Translations under genes and position numbers: made by a program | Source of the DNA: Amphiura filiformis | Lineage: Eukaryota; Echinodermata; Ophiuroidea; Amphilepidida; Amphiuridae | Assembly (NCBI RefSeq): GCF_039555335.1 | Contig: NC_092628.1 | Span: 67,225,292-67,289,291 of the forward strand | Direction: 5' to 3' | Length of the DNA stretch: 64,000 nt | Notes under the pieces: model-generated | Seen by the model: the letters and a program-made list of their open reading frames with translations, nothing else | Database searches by the model: none | What the model was told of the DNA's origin: nothing | Shown here: positions 32,384 through 45,700 of the stretch, one piece after another | Position numbering within the stretch: position 1 is the first letter of the stretch | Layout: every line of letters starts with the position of its first letter

Positions 32384-33239
32384 ATCATTACAGCCCTATC
32401 TTCAGTAGATAGCACTATTTCTATCACAGCCCTATATTCAGAAGATTGCTATCTTCAGTATAGATATATAGCACTATGCATACACTCATTACAGCCCTAT
32501 CTTCAGTAGATAGCACTATACATCCACTCATTACAGCCTTATCTTTAGTAGGTAGTACTATGCATATACTCATTTAATACAGCCCTATCTTCAGTAGATA
32601 GCACTTTGCATACACTCATTATATATAGCTCTATCTTCAGTAGATAGCACTATGCATACACTCATCACAGCCTTATCTTCGGTAGATAGCACTATGCATA
32701 TACTCATCACAGCCCTATCTTTAGTAGATAGTACTATGCATAGACTCATTACAATCGTATCTTCAGTAGATAGCACCATGCATACACGCATCACAGCCCT
32801 ATTTTCAGTAGATATCACTATGCATAAACTCATTACAGCTTTATCTTCAGCAGATTGAACTTTGCATACTCTTCACAATTCTATCTTCAGTAGATAGCAC
32901 TATGCATGCACTCATCACAGCCCTCTCTTCAGTAGATAGCACTTTGCATAAACTCATCACAATTCTATCTTCAGTAGATAGCACTATGCATACACTAATC
33001 ATAGCCCTATCTTCAGTATTACGTATACACTCATCACAGCCCTATCTTCAGTAGATAGCACTTGCATACACTCATCACAGCCCTATTTTCAGTAGATAGC
33101 ACTCACTATGCATACACTCATCATAACCCCATCTTCAGAAGATAGCACTATGCATACACTCGTCACATTTCTATCTTCTATATAGATATCATGCATACTC
33201 ATCATAAAAGTATTTTGACCTTCAGTAGATAGTATACAA
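32384..33239. repeat. Minisatellite, about 42-bp period
   Basis: The unit is CACTATGCATACACTCATCA plus CAGCCCTATCTTCAGTAGATAG, 42 bases, in about 20 copies with truncated units near 33000. Since 42 is divisible by three, spurious frames open on both strands. The core TTCAGTAGATAGC resembles the core of the 24.8-kb array. Confidence 0.93.
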
Positions 33240-33402
33240 ATATATACTGCCATGAGAGGTTCTGGTTAAAACTATGGGCCCGAGGTGAGATCAATTAGTA
33301 CTATTTTCCTGAGGGCGCAGCCCGAGGAAAATAGTATTAATTGATCTCAACGAGGGACCATAGTTTTAACCAGAACTTCGAATAAAGGCAGTATATATTT
33401 GT
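33236..33402. repeat. Near-perfect palindrome inserted in the 42-bp array
   Basis: The left arm ACAAATATATACTGCC...TTCTGGTTAAAACTATGG pairs with the right arm CCATAGTTTTAACCAGAA...GGCAGTATATATTTGT. The centre is AGGGCGCAGCCC near 33319. Arms are about 80 bases, with short mismatched patches. It can form a cruciform or a long RNA hairpin. It adjoins the element at 33402-33837, and both interrupt the array together. Confidence 0.85.
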
Positions 33403-33837
33403 TTTATATACTTCATCAAAATGTTCTTTGTTCATTGATTGGTTAAAAGAAAATTATTTGACGTTTTGACTCTCCAGCTTCTATCCTGAGTGAACAGCAC
33501 GGCCAATTTAAGCACAACCTATATTATTTTGCCCTTCAAAAAAATCGAATAGGCTAAAATTTGGCTAACCAATTACAGCAGCGCAAAATCACGCTATGGC
33601 AGTATCGCGTGCGTGAACTGTTCCGTCGCATCGAATGCGCGCACGCGGAAGGCATGGTCAAAAGTACTATTTACGGCTTGGAGGTACTATTTACGGCTCA
33701 TCCGGGACATTGAAAATACTATTTACGGCTTACAGGTACTATTTACGGATAGGAGTACTGATGGTAGAACTATTTTTGGTCATGTGATCCACCTTTAACC
33801 AATCAATGAACAAGAATATATTAATGAAGTATATAAC
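33402..33837. mobile_element. Inverted-repeat element with TATATACTTCAT ends
   Basis: Left TTTTATATACTTCATCAAAA...TTCATTGATTGGTTAAA is matched by right TTTAACCAATCAATGAA...TTAATGAAGTATATAA; arms are about 45 bases. The interior has four copies of TACTATTTACGGCT or close variants at 33665-33750. The array resumes directly at 33838. Confidence 0.75.
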
Positions 33838-34086
33838 ACTATGCATACACTCATCACAGCCCTATCTTCAGTAGATAACACTATGCATACACTCATCATA
33901 ACCCTATCTTCAGTAGATAGCACTATGCATACACTCATCATAGCCCTGTCTTCAGTAGATAGTACTATGCATACACTCATCATAGCCCTGTCTTCAGTAG
34001 ATAGCACTGTGCATACACTCATCACATTTCTATCTTCAGTAGATAGCACTATGCATATACTCATCACAGCCCTATCTTCAGTAGGA
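33838..34086. repeat. 42-bp minisatellite, second part
   Basis: Six near-identical units of the same 42-mer as 32384-33239, more uniform than most of the first part. The insertion at 33236-33837 falls between AGATAG and CACTATGC of the unit, so the array was probably continuous before the insertion. Confidence 0.92.
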
Positions 34087-34419
34087 ATGTGCAGACAAGG
34101 CATCAAAACATTTACCCATTTCTAAGGTTACCCGAATTAGTTACACACATTCACTTCAAAGAAAGTAAAACACATCAAAACCTTGCTGCAGCAGGAGAAA
34201 GTTTATTGCCCCAAAATGCTACCAAAATACATATGAAACAAACTGCATTAAAATATAGGTATATCACTCTCTTGTAATTATAATACAAAGATTACATAAA
34301 TGATAAATACATTGTTGTGCTAATAATAACAGTAATAATAAATTATGACAGATCTCTGGTGTAATAGCAAATGCATGTAAAGTATTTTATACAGTATACA
34401 AGGAAAACAATCAGCCCAA

Positions 34420-34752
34420 GGGGGTACTGAGTACAAATGACCATACGGGGACGTGCTGCAAACATGGGTAGCTTTTTCTAAGCCAATTTTGGTATATGAA
34501 TGGGTCCTCTTTTTTTTCAATTTTCTCGAAAAATAGCCCAATTTTGCCTCAATCTAGCCAGAATTTCAAAATTGTCCAAAAACATTTGGGAAAATTTGTA
34601 AAAACTTAGACAATATGGGTTTAATTTGACCGAAAATTTTGAATTTTGGTATATCAATGGGTCCAAATTTCTTTAAAATTTGGTATATTTATGGGTCCAC
34701 TTTCAAATTCTCAGCGGCACACCCTATCAAATTCAAACTTGAGTACCCCCCG
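34420..34752. mobile_element. Repeat with GGGGGTACT ends and internal 'TATATNAATGGGTCC' words
   Basis: The left end GGGGGTACTGAGTAC and right end CTTGAGTACCCCCC are short inverted repeats. TTTTGGTATATGAATGGGTC recurs with variation three times inside. Parts of the same family appear at 59100-59205 (TTGAGTACCCCTC). Confidence 0.55.
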
Positions 34753-35326
34753 GTGAAAATCTGGTAGGATGTCTACTAATTATTGATAATTTTGGTTATT
34801 ACTGAAAAAGACAAAACAAAACATACAACACCTTATTTGCAATTGCTATATGATACAGCCACCCTAACACATTCAAGGTATCAATGTTGGTTTAGGTCAA
34901 TTCAATCTTGCCGAGATTGCTGGCATCACATTATTCACCATCATTACAAGTAAACATGAATCACTGAGCCGGCCCACAGATTCTATATTCAGGGATTCTC
35001 AAACTGACTTGAAATACACAAACCCATTTCACATAATTAGAAAATACACTCTCTGGCTTGACCTCAATGTGGAGTACCCTCCACTGACTGATCTCATAGA
35101 TGTTATCCATTGTTTACCATATATGGCACAATAAACATAGTTATCAAATAGGTCATCATGACTTTTTTTAAACCTTTCATCTCGCAACTTGATTTAAAAC
35201 GCATTACTCTTGTACATTAGATGTTTTGCACGAAAATACAGAAAAAGAACCAAATAATCTTATGTGCGTAATTGTATACCTGTTCATTTGATTCTTATCG
35301 TATACATTTGTATCTTGGGGATTGCA

Positions 35327-35444
35327 GGACCTATTTTCATAAAGACTTAAAATCCAACCTAAGTCTCCAAAACCAATGAGTTCAACATCTCAAAATTGAG
35401 GTTTGAATACTCCTGATGCACTGCATCTTTGTGAAACTGGGTCC
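35327..35444. mobile_element. Small MITE, GGACCTATTTTCATAAAGA / TCTTTGTGAAACTGGGTCC
   Basis: The termini are imperfect inverted repeats over about 20 bases enclosing about 80 bases, related in pattern to the MITEs at 15686 and 23342. A lone similar end (CAGGGTCCATCTCATAAAGA) is at about 37770. Confidence 0.6.
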
Positions 35445-37903
35445 AGTTTATTTACATCCAACCCCATGGAATCTCTAGTCAATAACCCATGCCTTGTCAT
35501 CAAGATAGCAATACAAGTATCCCAAATTACATACAAACATTTCTAGTGTGGTTCTTTCCAGTATACATACGAGTTACATTGTTCAAAAGAAAGCTCCCAC
35601 TAGGGAATGGTAAAAGTGTTAATTCTTGAAGTTAACATTAATTAACATTTTGAAATAATTTCTGGCGAAATAACATCTTTAGCTGATGAGGTAAAAAAGA
35701 TTAGTTTGGTTTAAAATGGCAACTTTAATTATAATATTCAGCTTTAATTTGGAAATGATTTAGTACACAAAGATTAACACTTTTACACAATTTACCGTGG
35801 ATATAAAACAATTTGGTAAAAAAGGGCAAAGATCAATTCTGTACATCTGTATAGCTGCAAATATTATGGATGTCAGCAATTCTCAGACATTGGATCAAAA
35901 CTAGGCATGCTTGTACCTGTATGAATGCATGTAACAAATCTGTCAACCCTCACCAATACCAAATCTGACCTGGCCAAGATCACCATCCACTCGGTCAAGG
36001 TTGTTCTATCTATCGCAATTAACCATTTCATACCCTCTCTATTTGTTTGTTCGGGCCCTTTCAGTCCAGTCAATTTCTCGACATAGAAAATGATTTAAAA
36101 AAATCAAACTTTAGGTATTATTTCACAAACAGACATATGGCATGTTTTGAGATTTCCCCCATTTAGTGCAATAGTAAGCTTTCCCTTCGTGGGAGCAAGA
36201 CTGAACAACCAAAACAGCCAATGCGATAAAAAAGAACCAGCGGCAAGTGACATGCTGATCAAAAGAATTCACTCTGTTAAAGGCAACTAAATAGTTTTGA
36301 GCATATAAAAACATGACTCGGCTGATAGACTGACTGAGAGTATATAAAGTTTGATTATATAGGAAAATTAAGTACCCCAACTTGCAAAAAGCTGTATTAT
36401 TTTATTACATAGTCTTGTTCAATGTCTTCAAGATACTGACATTAATATACAATAAATAGTGCATAGCAAAGTAAGTTTGAGGTTATTAAGTTATTGTTTC
36501 CACATTACTGCACTAATGTCCCATTATGAGAGATATATACAACAGCATGTTCAAGCAAAATGAAGCATTGACTCCTCTCCTACAGAAACAAGTATGTGCT
36601 TGGTTTGGGTAATCTACACAGCACCATCTCCAGATTGACAAAATGCAACATTATTAATGTGAAGTGGGCCAGGACATTTGTCAGTGATTGCCATATTTTG
36701 GACCTACCAGTGGTCCCAAAGATTAAGTGGGCCCAACAAATATGTTGATATCTTAAAAGCCATTTTGAGCCAAATCTCCCCCCACCAGACTCATAGAATT
36801 CCACAGAAAAATACCCCAAAGTGACAAGTGCCCCTTTAATCAGACTTAGTGCCTTCTCAATCAGTTCCAGTGCCTCCCCCAAACGGATGACTTTTGGTAT
36901 CCCACTGCTGAAATATGTACATTTGTTGTTCTTCTAACAGAAAATGAATTTACAGATTAATTTGTTTCAATCTCAAATACAAGAACCCTCAGTCTTTGAT
37001 GACCAATTTAAACATTTCCCACTAATTATAATATTGACTACAGATCCTGCTGATATGTACAAGAAATAACCTTTATATTACATTTCATAGGTTAAAAAAG
37101 ATAAGTTAATTATTAGCTACATCATACTGATCAGTCACTTGTTGCATAGATTATTGATCTACAGCTGCATCTTTCATGCCAGCAATCATCCATCATGTAG
37201 TTTAGCAGTTGTTGGCACACCAGCGACTGAATAGCTAGAAGTTGAACTCATGTGAGTGATATCGCCAGTAAAAACTGATCTGGAGACAATCACTAGTATG
37301 TAGCATTTACATATTTGATGGGTCAACTTTTTTGGGACATACTGTATATACCCCCAGCAAAGTGTCAGCATGTCATCACTGAGTTGTTAGGTAAATCAGA
37401 AAACTTGAAAATCTACAAGTGAATGTCTCATTTTGCTTGATTACACCACTCCTTATAATATATTACAAATTCCAATTGACTTAAGTTAACATATAATTTG
37501 TACTTTAATCCATTTGGATGATTTGGCATAATATTCAGTAAAAAATTGATTGATTGAGTTTCTAATGTTTGTTAAAATAATAAGGCATCTCCAGAGATAT
37601 TTATTCAAATGAAAAACAAACAAACAAAATCAGCAACAACAAACAGGTTACACTCCTTTACAATCACAATATCATTCATAGAGAAACTAGTGGTAATCAG
37701 GTGAAAGTGATCCAATCAGCATAAAACAGTTATACAATATTGAATTTAAGTTTGTGATGTTACAAAAACAGGGTCCATCTCATAAAGACCAATGTCTTAG
37801 CTGGCTATCTTCATGTATGTCTCTTAGGATAGCTTGACAGGCAGTTTGCCTCTGGGACAGATAAAATTAACACATGCAATAGGCTCTATATAATGATAGC
37901 TGT

Positions 37904-37993
37904 TGAAAAAGTTCATTAAACCCATAGTGGATCTGAAAAAGTTCATTAAACCCATAGTGGATCTGAAAAAGTTCATTAAACCCATAGTTGATC
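37904..37993. repeat. Tandem repeat, 30 bp x 3
   Basis: Three nearly identical copies of GAAAAAGTTCATTAAACCCA plus TAGTGGATCT. Only the last copy differs at its end. Confidence 0.92.
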
Positions 37994-38023
37994 AAATTAC
38001 TAATTTCGAGCTATAGAGGCCCT

Positions 38024-38210
38024 GCATGGTGCCTTCGTGAAAGAAAGTTTCCTACTATAAAGACCTAACTTTTAATTAACAATAAGGCGCCCGGTTATAC
38101 CACCGCGTTCAGCAAGTCATCAACACGATACTTGTAAACAAACCATGCTCGAGTTTGATTGATAGATGACGCCACGCGATAAATTCTTTTTATCTCTGTC
38201 TTTCATTATA
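38024..38210. mobile_element. Truncated copy (right half) of the 21410-21842 element
   Basis: It matches 21624-21842 in order: AAAGAAAGTTTCCTA, TATAAAGACCTAACTTTT, AATAAGGCGCCCGGTT, ACTTGTAAACAAACC, GATTGA(C/T)AGATGACG, TTTTTATCT, GTCTTTCATTATA. An internal segment is shorter. The left inverted repeat is absent. Confidence 0.8.
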
Positions 38211-39557
38211 GTGCTGGACCCCCAGTTAACCAATTCCATCTGATAGAACCTAAGAATTATGCCAGTGGCCTGAAAGCATAACTATTATACCTAGCTGTAA
38301 TTTTGAAGTGGTGTTCTTGATCAATCACACAAAGCTAGTAATGCTTGTAGGAACACACTCATTAAACTTATATAACCATTGTCAAATATACCATATCATC
38401 CTCAATTTCCCCATGTATGAAACACACAGCATCAAAGTTTTCAAACAAGAAAACAAATTTTGGTAGCTCCAACTTATTCCTTTATATCATTACATACTCA
38501 TTCAACACTTCTATTGCACGGAATACACCATTTTACCATAAAAGAAATTGAAAATTCATTCTATGATTAAATTTTTAGTTAACTTTAAAATAGTAATACA
38601 TCCTATAAAAATTTCATTTCATACATCCTTAATGAATACAATTAGTGGACTTAATCAATTAAGTCAAAACATCTACACACCTGTAGCTCAACGAAATGGA
38701 GCATCAATTATGTCCTCAGCATGTACTCTACATGTAGGGGCTGGTAGGTCTGCCCACAGACTAGTTGTAATGTATACTATTTCTCTTCTCGGCTTGTCTG
38801 CGATGTCAACACGTTGAGGCAGCTATGTTGTGTGCTTATCTGTTCGATGTATATAACAGTGCACCTGTGTACGCCAGTGCTTTGAGCAAAAACTTGCGAT
38901 TTGAAGCTGTGCCCAATAAAAATGCCACTGACATCACTGACTTGCCAAGAACAAGAAGAAAAATAGTATAATAATGTTTTATACGTACGACTATGAGAAG
39001 ACAACACTACATCGTCTGAAAGTGTAATCTTACACAGGATCGTGAGTGTAGTACAATGTCTTTTGATGTAGTAGCTATCAACCTGTATGTTGCGGTAAGG
39101 CTTTTATGACATCCTTACAGCACATACTTGGTTATCTCTTAGCATTTACTTCAATGCTATAATTTATAGTAATGCAACTTCTGACATCAATACATGACAT
39201 CATTGAAAACTTATTAGGCAAACAAAGTAAAGTAAGTAATAAGTGAGAACTTTATGGTGCCATACCCAGGATGATCATGTGTGCATAATACTCACTATAG
39301 GAATGTGTAGATGGTTCAACTTAATTGTTTCTTTGACTCATTATAACCAGTCCAGTGAGTTGCAGACTTAACATGTTAATTGCCCATGACACCCTACCTA
39401 AAAGTTTCAAATGTCAACAAAGTCCTATTCAATGTGAGGTCATACATACTCACTAGATATAATCAGTGTATGCATCTGAGCAGAAACCCACACCCACTTT
39501 AAATCTGAATCATTACACTGGGTAAATGTTGGCTTGTTTTAAGCTTTCACAAGATGA

Positions 39558-39718
39558 TTACTTGTCCTTCATGACAATATCAATATCCTGACACACCTTG
39601 GAGACTTTGTCTGATATGGTGCCAAATCTCTGTAGGTCAAGACCCATGATATTAGCAAGGGCGGCTACTTCACTGTACTTCTTCATCATGTTGTATACTG
39701 CTGACAGGCAATGGTACA
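39558..39718 (-). CDS. desi1: PPPDE-PUL gene, exon 8 (last coding exon)
   Basis: Acceptor TTTTCACTACACAG; phase 1 in; stop TAA at 39560-39558. It encodes [28 protein letters not shown] and [16 protein letters not shown]. This parallels the last helices of the PLAA PUL domain (LVALGTL...LAKSLGVD...KVSECCRFIL). Confidence 0.9.
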
Positions 39719-42700
39719 CTGTGTAGTGAAAAGAAAAAACAAGACTCATTGATGGTGATAGCTATGTTTTTACTAGGGGTGTGTATAAATGAGTTAACCA
39801 TTTATACACAGTTATAAACCTAATAAAGACATGCTTCTTGTTATTATTCATTCATTCATTCAGCTGCAAAGCAGGCGACTACAAAGTTTCTCCATGTACT
39901 ACGATTGGAAGCCAAAGTGGTAATGGCATCTGGCAGTAAAAAGTTGTCGATATCCCCAAACAGTTTTTGCACATAAGACAAGTAGGATGTTCTTCGTCTT
40001 CCAGGTCTACTTTTAACATGCAATGGGGTATCATTATTACCAATATTTAATGTGTGAAAAGTTCCTTTTACTGGAATCGCACACTTTCAAGTGTATAGTA
40101 CATGTACATCCTCATGCAGTGCTGCTGACTGGCAGGTCACACAATGGATTATTCCAGTTGAAATCCATATACCCCTTTTAAAAGACATGACTTAAATCAC
40201 CCACACAGGCGTCAGGTATAGATTTCAAATAGAGTCACCCATTCAGGTAACCCCATTTGAAATCTACACTTAGTTGACAACAGCATTGAGTTCTGCCCAA
40301 CTGGTAAACAAAATCTTGATAAAACCTTTACATACAACTCAATAATGATTTAGCATCCCTGAAAGGGATCCTAATGTACCAGATACCTACCTGTATCTTC
40401 TGACAGCTCCCCTGACTGTAGGCACTGATACAAGGCACAGGCAAAGTCTATGGCAAAATCCTCAGAGATCTGTGAAGAAAAGAGTATATACATAAAATAC
40501 ACACAAAGTCACAAACACATACATAAAACATGTTTTTGTCATGATTGGGATGGGATAGAGTTGGAGGGAGAGGGGGAAAGGGTTGTGACTCATGCAATAA
40601 TATCATCAATGTGAATATGTTATGTTGACAAAGAACACTGGTAAACACTACATGTCATGGGTGCTACACAAAAAATCTAAAAGCAGCTGTTGATGTTATT
40701 AGACAGCACATGAAATGCATACAAATCTTCATCAAGTGACCTTCCCAAATAACCCCATAAGACTGCAATCAGCCTGCAGCTCACAATATGAGAAGAGAAG
40801 AGAAATACCAGAACTTGGTATATAGACACCCTAGCAAATAGATACCTACATCAAAATATTTTTTGACACTGATCCAGCAAGACCAAAAGAGGGAACATAT
40901 ATAGTTTAGAAAACTAAGTTACTATAATTACCAGCAAACACACTAACGTTTTTTAAAACATTTTTGTTGGTTTAGGTCAAAATTTTGTAAAAATATTGCA
41001 ATGTTGGGTTATATGAAGGTTATGAAAATAATTTGTATGAAAAAACACTACAAGATAGAACATTTATAAATATGTTTTTCAAATGTTATTGCATAATTTT
41101 ATCAACACTTGAATAATATTATGTATGAATATTTTGTAGCAAGTTTTTAAAAATGTTTTTGAAATGTTATTAAAACATTCTTCAGAACCACATTAGCCAA
41201 TCAAAATTGATGTTAGGAAAATAAGCAGAGTGTATGAAAATTTCAACTCCACATACAATGCACAGTGCTTTTGAAAACACATTTGCATCACCTAAGATTG
41301 ATTCATTATCTCTGAAGATAAATGCCTGTACATTTGCTCGTAAGTTTCAACTGTTTTAGTGACTTTTTGTTTTTAAAATGCAAAAATCACAGGATGTAAT
41401 ATGAAATAGTTTAGAAAGTGCATATTACTTGATGCTTGAGAAATTGGACAGAATAATGCACTTGCTGGGTTATTTTTTACCTGGTACTGAGCTAATGTTC
41501 CTACTTTTGCTAATAAAAGTATTCCATTTTCACTTTTACTGATTTGGGGCTGAAGTGGATCATATCATGTCATAATTAAACAACATTTCTACAATGAGAA
41601 TTTGACTACACCTGAATTGAGGCTGAGGTGTGGACCAAGGAGTAATATTTTTGACTGGCTGGCTAAATTAGTGAGGTCTGCCATCCAGCAGCCACATACA
41701 TAATGCGATTGAATGAATAAATGAGTAAGTGAATATTTGAAATGGTGTCCAAGGAATATGTCCAACATTCAAATCTTGTTTGTTTCAAACTAGTTCAAAC
41801 TATGAGTTTGAGTAATGATCATGCTATCAGGAAAATTGGAGTAATTTGGTCATTGTTTTCAAATTTTATGGCAATTACAAATAATTGACATCAAAAAGGT
41901 GAATGACAATCTGAACACAACAAATGTCTTAGGACTGTATTTGGCTATGCATAAAAAACCAGTCACAAAAGCAACTTAGTTGTACATTATAGTGGATCAT
42001 TTTCATTACTGCCTTAACTTTTTTGAATACCTCAATGACCAATTTACACCATATAAAGTTATTTTGGGAACTAAAACAATTACTCACTTCTATGGACCAA
42101 TCCCCAACAACTCTAGCAGCTAACTGAGTACAACACCAAGGACACCAAAAAGCGGGACAAAGAAATATGAAAAAGAAGAAATGGTAAGAAAAATGATGGC
42201 TGTTTTCTATTGGTTTTGTACGGCTCATTTCACAAAGGTATTTTTCCTGTTCTTTCTTGTCATACAAACAAGATTTGGCATTTGAGATTTTCCTAGGACA
42301 CCATATTTGAATACAATGTGAAAATAAATAAAGTATTTCTGATCTCAGTCTTTTGTTTGCATGTTTTGTATTTTTGTCTTTCTACAACCACAGAAGCATA
42401 CTAGTGTATGTATAGGCCTATTTGACAATCACAACACACAAATCTATCACATAAAAGCAGCCTAATTCCCCCAGTCTGTAGAAGACAAGCTGCAGTGTAT
42501 CTGACAAATCGTCATGTTGATCAGTAACAAGTGTAAGGTTTGGGATGCTGTACAGATTTGTCTGCACATGAACTATTTGTCATCTTTATTCTGACAAATA
42601 AACAATGACAAGGCTATTAAACAACAATAAATAAAGTGACTTCAAACCCTTATTGAACCACAGATCACACACTTACATATGTACATTAAGAGTGACTGTT

Positions 42701-45700
42701 GGAATCAGATTTATACCACTTTAAACTGTTCATCAATCAGTATAAACATACAGGAGCAAAGGTTATCTATCCAATTAATTTGTGAACAGACTACATATAA
42801 CAACTATAGTAATTTTGCACATTTTCTACAATCAGGTGGAACAAAATTGTATTTTCTCTTTGGAATTCAATGTTGGTTGTCAAAAGAGAGTTATACAAGC
42901 AAGTAAGGGACCATTCACAAACACTTGTTCAGGGGGGCCTGATGCAAATAAAACAATGCAAAATTCACTTTTTTTTCAGGGTCCCCCTTTCAGATCCCCT
43001 TTTGGATGTGAAAAATGTCTATCAACCCCATAGAAGATAGTATAACTCATGTCCTACAAGAAAAATTAAGATTAATTGGTAATTCAGGATAAGGAAATGG
43101 ACTAGATAATCCAAACACAAGGTGCTTGCTATAGTACTTACAGTATATTTGGATATATTATATGCAAGAATAGCTGCTGGTTGTACTATGGCATCAAACC
43201 CTGTAAGGAGACAATTACAAGCTAGAGATGACACCACTCTTCCATTGGTTATCTGTTCTCCTGTATGCGATGGCCATTCTATGATAGATGTCAACCAATG
43301 GTAACCTTTCCAGCAGCTACAGATGTTACACAGCTGTAAGAATGACAATCAAACAAACACAGATTATTCAAATAGTTTATAGTTTGTTGGTGCAGTAAGA
43401 CAAACTGTTTCGTAAAAAGGCCTTAAATGACCATTGTAAACCTTGCAACACATTTTGGCAATATCATATGGAACTGGGCACGGAACAACAACCCCTGCCA
43501 AAGCAAGAATTTATCACTGGATATATATTTTCTGTGTTTCTTGACATTAGCCATCTTTAAAATTAAAGTATGTTTTTTAAAACAATAGTATAAAAATCAC
43601 CCAGCAAAAACAACCGATTTGTTTCTTCAGAAATTATGTGAGGCAATCTCTCAATGCAGCCTAATTATTGACATAACTTTTAAGGTATATTTCTTGCACA
43701 GATGCCACTGGGTTTGTTAAAAAACTTGATTAACATTGTAACACAATTGTAAGCTTACAATTACATCCTTTTTGTGTGGTGTCATCCAAATCCGGTTTGG
43801 CCAGTTAAGCTTCCTCACATACTCTCAAAAAATCTCCATTGTCATCTTTCTCCTTATTTTTTCTTTCTTTATAACCATTTTTAACCAGATTTTTTTTTTC
43901 CAATTTCTCCACTTCAAATATGAAATTCGGTGACACATGATCGCAATGACAGTCCACCGTGACCTGGTTCCCAGCAACTTTAAAGGTACCTATTCAATAT
44001 GTATAATACGGTAAGCACTATCAGCAGCCAGCAAAACTCAGCAGTGTTGCCGTTGCAAATATTCATTGCACTAAGGATGAGATGAAAATATCAAGGGATT
44101 TGTCCAGGTTTTTCTCAGTTTTCTTTGGAAGGACAGCCGAAGAAACAGCTTTTTTGTTTTACAGAAAAATGTCATTCCGCTAAAAAATGGAAAAGTGGCA
44201 TCTGTTCTTGGTAATATTAATTATTGGCCCAATAAATTCTTATGTAAAACTCAGTGAAGTGAAACAAGTGGTATTGTGAAAAGATTTGACCAAGAATCTT
44301 ATTACACTACATTATGTAACAAATTTGGAAACTGGACTAATATTTGACACTCTTGATCCTTACCATCCTGAGTACAGCAATTTGGACTTCTAATGTCTGG
44401 CATTCACACATGCTGACAAAGTTCATAATCATGTGGTCATCATTTTCTTGCATCAGTGTAATGACATCTTGCTTGAGAAATGCGAGCTGTAGGCAGTCTA
44501 CCAGAGGATGAAGAACATCAGGTGAAAGCTCTCCAACTGGAAGGCTTAGCAGTTTACCTGCACAGAGAACAAAACAATATTGGAGCAACTTTAGAATAGT
44601 CATCATCACTTCCAACTAAACCATTATCCTAACCCTTTCCCTAATCTCTTAATCCTAACCATAATGCTAAACTGAATCATAATTCGCTGTCGTAGTGCAC
44701 ATTAGAATATGACCGTTGCAAGTTCAACTGGATCACGTTTTCTTTGTTTCAAATCACTGATCGAAATGATCACAACACAAAGCCTATGGCATATCAAAAT
44801 TCGGACAGGTGTATGAGCCAAGGCTTGGAGCAGTAACTAATGGTTACTAATGTGCAGTACGACAGCGAATACATGTACCATCAACTGATCAGGTAGCACA
44901 TCCACTTGTCTTTAAAGGTGGGTGACCTGCTTCATGGATTACAAATCTTATGAGGGTATGCACAATAATTACTAGGGAGTTCAGATATATAGGTATACAA
45001 TAAATAAGTACTTGAAATATTATGCCCTATGATCATAACTTTATTTCATAGAATGAAGCATTTTGATAAGCCGATGAGGGCTGAACTCTATGCCTGACAC
45101 ACAGCAAATAACGCTGTACAAGTACATATGTATGATACATGATTGTGGATTTAGGCATTCACAAAACCGCTTTCTAAAGCTGTGTTCAAAATTCCTCACT
45201 TAGTTTCATCATTTCAATCATATGTTAAGCTTGAGATTCCATCTCACTTTCTGATTTGATCTGACCAGGCAATGTGAAAATGTAGCATTATCCTCAATTC
45301 CTCATCAACATGCTCAGTTACCAAATGCACTATTGATAAAATCCTTCCATCTCTATCATTTTATTGTTTGTTTGTTTTTCGCTCCCTGTACACATCTCAA
45401 TTTCACAATTGACAGGAAAGTTGCACATTTTTATTTTGGGTTTTAAATGTACATATATCCTATCACAAAAATGACAAAGATCTATGAATATATCCTGCAC
45501 AATTTTATTATGATTTTAAAACTTACCTATAACCAGAAAGCATTGAGGATGGACAGGGGGAGGGGGATCATCATAACAGTCATCTGGTATTATAATTAAG
45601 GACACTTTCAATGAATCTAGAAGGGCTAGTTCTTCAGGTGTCAGCAAACCCTCTGGAACACTGGCTTTCACTGCATCCACACAGGCTTCAGGCTAAAATA

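Larger units (their letters stand above)
34087..39557. other. Convergent intergenic region, no gene seen
   Basis: It lies between the 3' end of gene 2 (plus) and of gene 3 (minus) and should hold gene 3's 3' UTR, whose end I cannot place. Small repeats are listed separately (34420, 35327, 37904, 38024). The rest is AT-rich with no recognised exon, RNA or intact transposon. Isolated short frames at 36123-36380, 36580-36882 and 38548-39007 look like chance. Confidence 0.5.
39719..40390 (-). other. PPPDE-PUL gene intron with LINE and MITE fragments
   Basis: It holds the LINE fragment (39841-40086) and a truncated MITE (40145-40269). The remaining 300 bases show nothing. Confidence 0.7.

Noticed and set aside
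32591..34125. Frames on both strands with repeated ALSSVDSTMHTLI or VLSTEDRAVMSVC residues
   Set aside because: The 42-bp array keeps frame on both strands at once, which shows it is periodicity, not coding.
44610..44660. Interstitial telomere repeat (CCTAACCC-like words)
   Set aside because: Only isolated, irregular matches to CCCTAA; no tandem run.
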